64,000 nucleotides of DNA from the NCBI GenBank assembly GCA_937928385.1, contig CALEZD010000103.1, positions 37,833-101,832 of the forward strand, in the 5' to 3' direction. The position numbers and the translations under genes were made by a program. How positions within the stretch are numbered: position 1 is the stretch's first letter; each line of letters begins with the position of its first letter. This DNA is from an uncultured Bacteroidota bacterium. Lineage in GTDB: Bacteria; Bacteroidota; Bacteroidia; Chitinophagales; Chitinophagaceae. Below, piece by piece: positions 59,736 to 64,000 of the stretch. The notes under the pieces are model-generated. The model was given only the letters and a program-made list of their open reading frames with translations. It was not told the DNA's origin and did no database searches.

Positions 59736-60371
59736 CTAAGATACATTTTCATTTGTACTATGTTTTGCCATGCCTTGTATATAAGCATGATAAAAAAACA
59801 TAGGAAGGAATATGAAATTCAGAATGACTGTCCCCAACGTATACATCACGTTAGCACCCGGCATGTGAAAAGTTTTGAAAATAAACCCAGCTGAAATAAG
59901 GAACAGCGCCGCAACGCCGGCACCGCTTCTCAGCCAGAATGTGCCGGGTTTATTGCGCATATATTTTATCAAATGCGTGGTGGTGATAATAGCTGTGAGC
60001 AGCATTGCTGCAAACCCTGTTACCATCAGTACATTGGCACCCGGCCAGTGTAATGTCTTAAACATAATGCCTGTAGAAATGAGGAAGGCGGATATAAAAC
60101 CGCTCAGGAAGATTAACTTTTTCATAGATACCTGTTTGTTGAATTTTATAATAAAGAATAGTTCAAATTCAATTTCTTTCGTTCCGTTGGGCGATATCGC
60201 TGACACGGCATCACGGTACGCCTGCTCAAAGTTCACACCTTCTTCCATCCTGCTTTCTATATAGCAGCAGTAGTGGTCCAGCAGGTCTTGCGCCAGTTTC
60301 TTGCTTTTAAGCCCCTCACATTCCAGCCGCTCATACACTATATCTATATGTTCCTCACTTAGCTGGTACAT
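59736..60371 (-). CDS. HAAS-type membrane protein with duplicated GldL-like segments
   Basis: A 211-residue protein. Residues 1-80 form a soluble helical domain (LSEEHIDIVYERLECEGLKS, then LAQDLLDHYCCYIESRM) like the HAAS domains that accompany PadR regulators. Four membrane segments follow, with an internal repeat: MFKTLHWPGANVLMVTG (about 103-119) and IFKTFHMPGANVMYTLG (about 165-181). FK-x-x-H-W-PGA is also the hallmark of GldL. The start overlaps padR by 17 bases. It probably senses a membrane state and controls or is controlled by PadR; the signal is unknown. Confidence 0.7.
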   Translation of the reverse strand: MYQLSEEHIDIVYERLECEGLKSKKLAQDLLDHYCCYIESRMEEGVNFEQAYRDAVSAISPNGTKEIEFELFFIIKFNKQVSMKKLIFLSGFISAFLISTGIMFKTLHWPGANVLMVTGFAAMLLTAIITTTHLIKYMRNKPGTFWLRSGAGVAALFLISAGFIFKTFHMPGANVMYTLGTVILNFIFLPMFFYHAYIQGMAKHSTNENVS

Positions 60372-60705
60372 AGTTTCCCGGAAATGGTAGTATCAGTTCT
60401 TCAATAGTTTTCAGGAAGCCGCGCAGTTCTTCTATAGACAGCAACGTTGCTTTTTTGCCGGGTTCTGTCAGTTTATAATATCGGCGTACCCGCTTGCCTA
60501 TATATACCTCTTCCGATGTTACCAGCCCGTCGGCCTCCAGCTTGTGAAGAGCAGGGTAGAGCGAGCCCTCTTTAATTAATATTTTATCGCCCGATCTTTC
60601 CTTCACAAGCTGTGTCAACTCATAACCATATAGCCGTGGGTGTTCCGATAGCATCCGCAGGATAATTGTGCTTAATGTTCCCTTTAATAATTCAGTGTTA
60701 CTCAT
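60355..60705 (-). CDS. PadR-family transcriptional regulator
   Basis: A 116-residue winged-helix repressor: LLKGTLSTIILRMLSEHPRL, YGYELTQLVKERSGDKILIK, EGSLYPALHKLEADGLVTSE and the wing GKRVRRYYKLTEPGKKA. These are the standard PadR-s1 motifs. It is followed by an overlapping HAAS-type membrane protein gene, a common pair. Its promoter (60727-60756) diverges from the ArsR promoter at 60774. Confidence 0.92.
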   Translation of the reverse strand: MSNTELLKGTLSTIILRMLSEHPRLYGYELTQLVKERSGDKILIKEGSLYPALHKLEADGLVTSEEVYIGKRVRRYYKLTEPGKKATLLSIEELRGFLKTIEELILPFPGNYVPAK

Positions 60706-60726
60706 ACTGTGTACGTCTATGCATCA

Positions 60727-60756
60727 CAAATCTATGTATTAAAATGAAAACTCCAA
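60727..60756 (-). promoter_or_regulatory. Promoter of the PadR-HAAS unit
   Basis: On the minus strand: TTG (plus CAA at 60754-60756), 19-base spacer, TAGATTTG (plus CAAATCTA at 60727-60734), exact -7 match, 21 bases before the padR start. Confidence 0.7.
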
Positions 60757-60773
60757 AAATTCATCATGATTAT

Positions 60774-60804
60774 TTGCGTAGTTAAATGGCTACATGTATA
60801 TTTG
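60774..60804 (+). promoter_or_regulatory. Promoter of the ArsR-SRPBCC-DoxX-DUF4256 operon
   Basis: TTG at 60774-60776, 20-base spacer, TATATTTG at 60797-60804: exact consensus and ideal spacing, 18 bases before the start codon. Confidence 0.78.
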
Positions 60805-60820
60805 TAGCCAAATAGCTACA
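60787..60820. promoter_or_regulatory. ArsR-type operator with three half-sites over the promoter
   Basis: TGGCTACA (60787-60794) and TGTAGCCA (60803-60810) form a perfect 8-bp inverted repeat around an 8-base spacer that overlaps the -7 element. A third, direct half-site TAGCTACA lies at 60813-60820, just before the ATG at 60823. This is a strong candidate autoregulatory site for the downstream ArsR protein. Confidence 0.7.
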
Positions 60821-60822
60821 CG

Positions 60823-61146
60823 ATGAATTTAAGAAGAGATGTGTTCCAGGCGATTGCAGACCCCACCCGCAGGGCAATACTGGTATTGGTAGCCTCCCAA
60901 TCGATGACGGCAGGGGCTATAGCCGCCAATTTCGATACAGCGAGGCCCACAGTGTCCAAACACCTGCAGATACTTACCGAATGCGAATTGCTGCAGCAGG
61001 AGCAAAACGGCAGGGAAATATACTATCACCTCAATCCGTATAAGATGAAGGAAATAGCGGACTTTATAGAGCCCTTCCGCCAGATGTGGGACGACAGGTT
61101 TAATAAACTGGAAACAATCATGAAGGCATACAAACCCAAAAAATAA
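60823..61146 (+). CDS. ArsR-family transcriptional repressor (SRPBCC-linked)
   Basis: A 107-residue winged-helix protein: [40 protein letters not shown] (recognition helix), [25 protein letters not shown]. No metal-binding Cys pair is visible, which fits the subgroup co-encoded with SRPBCC/AHSA1 proteins rather than arsenic sensors. It is read from 3 bases after the third operator half-site and is followed with 1 base between by its SRPBCC partner. Confidence 0.92.
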   Translation: MNLRRDVFQAIADPTRRAILVLVASQSMTAGAIAANFDTARPTVSKHLQILTECELLQQEQNGREIYYHLNPYKMKEIADFIEPFRQMWDDRFNKLETIMKAYKPKK

Positions 61147-61147
61147 A

Positions 61148-61612
61148 ATGGAACTAAAAACTAAAATCGCAGCTGAAGAAGGTAAACAGGAACTGACTAT
61201 TACCAGGGTGTTCGACTTGTCTGTAGAATTACTTTTTCGCGCCTATGCCGAACCGGAAATAGTGGAGCAATGGATGGGCACCAAAGTAGTGAAACTGGAC
61301 AATAAAAAACACGGCGGGTATATATTCGAAACAACCGACCCTAAGGGCAACAAACATGTATTCAGTGGAGCTATCCACGACTTCACACCGGGGAAGAGCA
61401 TCATCCGCACATTCGAGATGGAGAACACCACTTTCGATGCGCAGCTTGAGTTCCTGGAATTTGAAGAGCTTACCAATGAAACCAGCCAACTCACGATAAA
61501 GATTGTGTACAAGTCGTTAGCGATGAGAGACCAGATGCTGCAACTGCCATTTGCACAGGGTATCAATATGGCGCACAACACCTTGCAGGAGGTGGTAAGT
61601 AAATTAAAATGA
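61148..61612 (+). CDS. SRPBCC/AHSA1-domain protein
   Basis: A 154-residue protein of the START-like fold: ITRVFDLSVELLFRAYAEPE, IVEQWMGTKVVKLD, GGYIFETTDPKGNKHVFSG, SIIRTFEMENTTFDAQLEFL. These proteins have a deep hydrophobic pocket and may bind a small lipid-like ligand; when paired with an ArsR repressor they are thought to share its signal. Ligand unknown. It is 6 bases from the DoxX-like gene. Confidence 0.88.
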   Translation: MELKTKIAAEEGKQELTITRVFDLSVELLFRAYAEPEIVEQWMGTKVVKLDNKKHGGYIFETTDPKGNKHVFSGAIHDFTPGKSIIRTFEMENTTFDAQLEFLEFEELTNETSQLTIKIVYKSLAMRDQMLQLPFAQGINMAHNTLQEVVSKLK

Positions 61613-61618
61613 CACGCT

Positions 61619-62002
61619 ATGACAAAGAGAAATAAAATCATCTATTGGATAGCTACTATCTGGCTGTCGCTGGGTATGCTGTCAACAGGTATAGTACAGT
61701 TATTCGGCATGAAAGAGGAAGTACAGTATATGCTGGACATGGGCTACCCGGCATATTTCCTTACCATAATAGGTGCCTGGAAGATGCTGGGTGTTATCGC
61801 TATCCTTATTCCCCGCTTTCCTTTGCTGAAGGAATGGGCCTATGCGGGCTTTTTCTTCATTGCTTCCGGTGCGGTACTTTCACATATTGCTGCAGGTAGC
61901 CCGGTCGCTGAGTTATTCGGCCCGGTATTACTTTTAGTACTGACAGTTATATCCTGGTATTTCAGGCCTGCTGATAGAAAGGTTAATTTTATAAATAAAT
62001 AA
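61619..62002 (+). CDS. DoxX-like membrane protein
   Basis: A 127-residue inner membrane protein with four predicted segments: IIYWIATIWLSLGMLSTGIV, YFLTIIGAWKMLGVIAILIP, LKEWAYAGFFFIASGAVLSH, LFGPVLLLVLTVISWYF. The W-x-x-A/G and GAWK-x-LG pattern is that of the DoxX-like family found next to SRPBCC proteins. Function is poorly known, possibly in redox or membrane stress. Confidence 0.85.
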   Translation: MTKRNKIIYWIATIWLSLGMLSTGIVQLFGMKEEVQYMLDMGYPAYFLTIIGAWKMLGVIAILIPRFPLLKEWAYAGFFFIASGAVLSHIAAGSPVAELFGPVLLLVLTVISWYFRPADRKVNFINK

Positions 62003-62010
62003 GGCATACT

Positions 62011-62574
62011 ATGGCAAGTAAAAAGACATTATCACCCGCACAGGCAAAAGAGCTGCTACAGATTTTAAAAACCCGTTTTGAGAAAAACAAAACACGCCAC
62101 AAGGGTATAGATTGGGATAAAGTACAGGCGAGGCTGGAAGCCCATCCTGCCAAACTCTGGTCGCTGAACGAAATGGAAATAACTGATGGCGAGCCTGATG
62201 TAGTAGGCTATGATAAAAAGACAGGCGAATATATCTTTTACGATTGCGCAGCCGAAAGCCCCAAAGGCCGCCGCAGTATATGCTACGACCACGAAGCGCT
62301 GGAATCGCGCAAGCAACATAAACCCGCCGACAGTGCTGTGAATATGGCTACTGATATGGGCATTGAACTATTGACTGAAGAACAATACCGTGAACTACAG
62401 CAGTTAGGGGAGTTCGACCTGAAAACATCCAGTTGGGTGGATACGCCCGCTAAAATCCGCAAGCTCGGCGGCGCGCTCTTCTGCGACCGTCGCTTCGATA
62501 CCGTATTTACTTATCACAATGGTGCGGAGTCATATTATGGTGCGAGGGGGTTTCGCGGGGCGTTGAGGGTGTAG
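62011..62574 (+). CDS. DUF4256-family protein
   Basis: A 187-residue soluble protein that matches DUF4256 along its whole length: RFEKNKTRHKGIDWDKVQAR, LWSLNEMEITDGEPDVVGYD, FYDCAAESPKGRRSICYD, DMGIELLTEEQYRELQQLGE, and LGGALFCDRRFDTVFTYHNG. The family is widespread and often found with ArsR/SRPBCC genes, but its function is unknown. It ends the four-gene operon. Basic residues and a conserved CDRR and YDCA suggest a ligand- or nucleic-acid-binding role; that is speculation. Confidence 0.88.
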   Translation: MASKKTLSPAQAKELLQILKTRFEKNKTRHKGIDWDKVQARLEAHPAKLWSLNEMEITDGEPDVVGYDKKTGEYIFYDCAAESPKGRRSICYDHEALESRKQHKPADSAVNMATDMGIELLTEEQYRELQQLGEFDLKTSSWVDTPAKIRKLGGALFCDRRFDTVFTYHNGAESYYGARGFRGALRV

Positions 62575-62606
62575 TATGGCGGCGTTTAGTGACAGGCCGG
62601 GTTGCG

Positions 62607-63089
62607 TTAGCCAGCTGCCATCAGCACGCGCATATACCGCACACAATACATTATGAGCAAGGGCAATAGTGCGTTCATTTCCTTGTCCAGCGTATTAGGG
62701 TGAACATCTATTTCATAAGTGCTTTTCAGTTTTTTCCAGTTTATGCCTGTCTGCACAACGGCTATTTCGTGACCATAATCGTCTGTTATCGCGTAGCTGC
62801 TATGCCACAGGCTTTTGTGCCTGAACCTGTACGGGCTGGCTAAATGTGCGAAGTGTATCTTGAGCCCACCTCCCAGGGTGAACTTTATTTCTGCCACATG
62901 CATATCGTTCCTGGTCATGTTTATGGTTTGCCAAAAGCCTTTAGGGGCAAATTGATAACCGGTACCATGAACAATCATCTCAGCCCTGGTGGGCCGCCAC
63001 ATGTTTTGTGTTAACGTACCCTGCAGGCTGCCGGCTTCATCATATACCTCAAACTGGCGATGGCCTTGTGTTATTACTGTATAATGCAT
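62607..63089 (-). CDS. Unknown protein, possible LURP1/tubby-like fold
   Basis: A 160-residue protein without signal peptide. It shows alternating strands (EVYDEAGSLQGTL, MTRNDMHVAEIKFTL, SYAITDDYGHEIAVVQTG), then KKLKSTYEIDVHPNTLDKEM and a hydrophobic C-terminal helix (NALLPLLIMYCVRYMRVLM). The strand order and the final hydrophobic helix resemble LURP1/Tubby C-terminal-like proteins, but the match is only by eye. Monocistronic, between the DUF4256 operon and the VIT gene. Confidence 0.6.
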   Translation of the reverse strand: MHYTVITQGHRQFEVYDEAGSLQGTLTQNMWRPTRAEMIVHGTGYQFAPKGFWQTINMTRNDMHVAEIKFTLGGGLKIHFAHLASPYRFRHKSLWHSSYAITDDYGHEIAVVQTGINWKKLKSTYEIDVHPNTLDKEMNALLPLLIMYCVRYMRVLMAAG

Positions 63090-63181
63090 CTGATATTATC
63101 CAGTATAAAGTTAGGGGTTTTGGTATAGCGGTAAGGATATTGGCAACATTTTCATGTGATTAAACATGTTTATTTATATGC

Positions 63182-63904
63182 TTACACCGCCACCCCAAAC
63201 AGCCTGCCAACCCCAGCTGTAAGTACCATAGCAATAGTACCCCACAATGTAATACGCAGAGTTGCTTTCACTATATTGGAGCCGCCCGTTTTGGCTGCAA
63301 TAGCGCCGAGCAGCATCAAAAATGCGATAGTAAAACCATACTGGTAGTACACCATATACTTTAGCGGCATGAATATGGAAATGATAAGTGGCAAAATAGC
63401 ACCGAGGGTAAACGAAGCGCCCGAGGCGAAGGCAGCCTGTAGTGGTTTGGCCTGGCTTATTTCGTTAATCCCCAGTTCATCCCTTACGTGGGCGCCCAGG
63501 GCATCGTGGGCAGTCAGTTCTTTGGCCACCTGTATGGCGGTTTCCTTTTTCAGTCCCCTTTGCTCATAGATGGTAGCCAGGTATTGCATTTCGCCTTCCG
63601 GATCTTTGGTCAACTCTTTCGCTTCCCGTGCTATGTCAGCTTTCTCAACATCGGTTTGAGAACTGACAGATACATATTCGCCCGCCGCCATAGACAATGC
63701 CCCGGCCACCAAACCCGCCAGGGCAGCTAATATTATAGGCTCGCGCGTATCACTGGCAGCAGCAATACCCACTGCCAGGCTTGCCGTAGAGAGTAGCCCG
63801 TCATTTGCCCCAAGCACCGCCGCCCTCAGCCAGTTACTCTTATGGATGTAATGGGGGGACAGGTAATCTTTTAAAGGATTGGCATGGCCGGGTTGAACAC
63901 TCAT
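63182..63904 (-). CDS. VIT1/CCC1-family Fe/Mn transporter
   Basis: A 240-residue inner membrane protein from ATG 63904; the frame continues upstream to 63955 but the family start fits this Met. Membrane segments carry AVLGANDGLLSTASLAVGIA, ILAALAGLVAGALSMAAGEY, FASGASFTLGAILPLIISIF and two more at the end. The metal-binding loop KADIAREAKELTKDPEGEMQ and the GEYVS motif with its Glu are typical of the VIT family, which moves iron or manganese out of the cytosol or into a compartment. A TACTTTTA element lies upstream near 63926-63933. Confidence 0.9.
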   Translation of the reverse strand: MSVQPGHANPLKDYLSPHYIHKSNWLRAAVLGANDGLLSTASLAVGIAAASDTREPIILAALAGLVAGALSMAAGEYVSVSSQTDVEKADIAREAKELTKDPEGEMQYLATIYEQRGLKKETAIQVAKELTAHDALGAHVRDELGINEISQAKPLQAAFASGASFTLGAILPLIISIFMPLKYMVYYQYGFTIAFLMLLGAIAAKTGGSNIVKATLRITLWGTIAMVLTAGVGRLFGVAV

Positions 63905-64000
63905 ACATAGATTCTTTTGTTGTAATAAAAGTAATGAAATCCAGCGGTGTCTCATATTTTCATTGAGGTCGGTGTTTAAAAATGTTCCATTTTGATGCCG

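Noticed and set aside
1..64000. CRISPR arrays, insertion sequences, integrases, prophage genes or defence islands
   Set aside because: No regular spacer-repeat pattern, transposase, integrase or known defence motif was found on either strand.

Overview
The window is a chromosomal segment of a Bacteroidota bacterium, most likely a member of the Chitinophagales/Chitinophagaceae. The sequence supports this through type IX secretion markers (a PorP/SprF-family protein, a C-terminal sorting domain, a DUF5723 barrel), a fused RibBA, a uppS-bamA-ompH-ompH block, and promoters that fit the Bacteroidota consensus (TTG, about 18-22 bases, TAnnTTTG). No lineage assignment beyond this was possible without a search. 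There is no phage, insertion sequence, CRISPR array, rRNA or tRNA in the window. Genes are dense, on both strands, in short operons that often overlap by a few bases and are often closed by strong hairpin terminators.

Region by region. 0-3 kb: the end of a UbiA-type prenyltransferase, dapB, a broken LuxR-type regulator and a secreted lipoprotein with a clear promoter. 3-7 kb: a DUF3857/transglutaminase-like membrane protein flanked by two copies of a hairpin-rich repeat of about 190 bases, then a kilobase of non-coding DNA with a possible small RNA. 7-10 kb: isocitrate dehydrogenase, a SPOR-domain protein and an M20 amidohydrolase. 10-13.2 kb: a tight minus-strand operon of five fatty-acid-type enzymes (ACP, acyltransferase, dehydratase, thioesterase, ketosynthase). 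13.3-17.9 kb: a probable metal (zinc-like) TonB receptor cluster with a small His-rich protein and a lipoprotein. 18-29.4 kb: prmC, a PhaE-like protein, two secreted surface proteins, acyl-CoA dehydrogenase, a glycosyltransferase, an RsmI-like methyltransferase, a DNA glycosylase, a PorP-like protein and upp.

29.6-34.9 kb is an outer-membrane assembly block: uppS, bamA, two Skp/OmpH chaperones, and then ftsE. 35-39.6 kb carries three glycosyltransferases around ribBA. 39.6-48.6 kb holds TamB, a prolyl oligopeptidase and a second AsmA-like protein. 48.7-52.7 kb has aspS, a lipoprotein and a DUF5723 protein. 52.8-55.2 kb is the ribosomal stalk operon rplKAJL, detached from both secE-nusG and rpoBC. 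55.3-60.7 kb has an ArsR-MFS pair, an arylsulfotransferase-like lipoprotein, a periplasmic adenosine-deaminase-like enzyme and a PadR/HAAS-type pair. 60.8-63.9 kb is an ArsR-SRPBCC-DoxX-DUF4256 operon, an unknown protein and a VIT-family metal transporter.

The main theme is cell envelope construction: lipid carrier synthesis, barrel insertion, periplasmic chaperones, AsmA/TamB lipid transport, secretion and surface glycans, with housekeeping metabolism between. I did not find a clear-cut new defence or mobile system. The observations most worth a second look are the five-gene ACP/ketosynthase operon without a reductase, the paired hairpin repeats around the DUF3857 gene, the promoter-plus-terminator small RNA candidate at 6.68 kb, the orphan PhaE-like gene with its leader palindrome, the isolated rplKAJL operon with an acidic L10 tail, and two ArsR operators built directly over the -7 promoter element.
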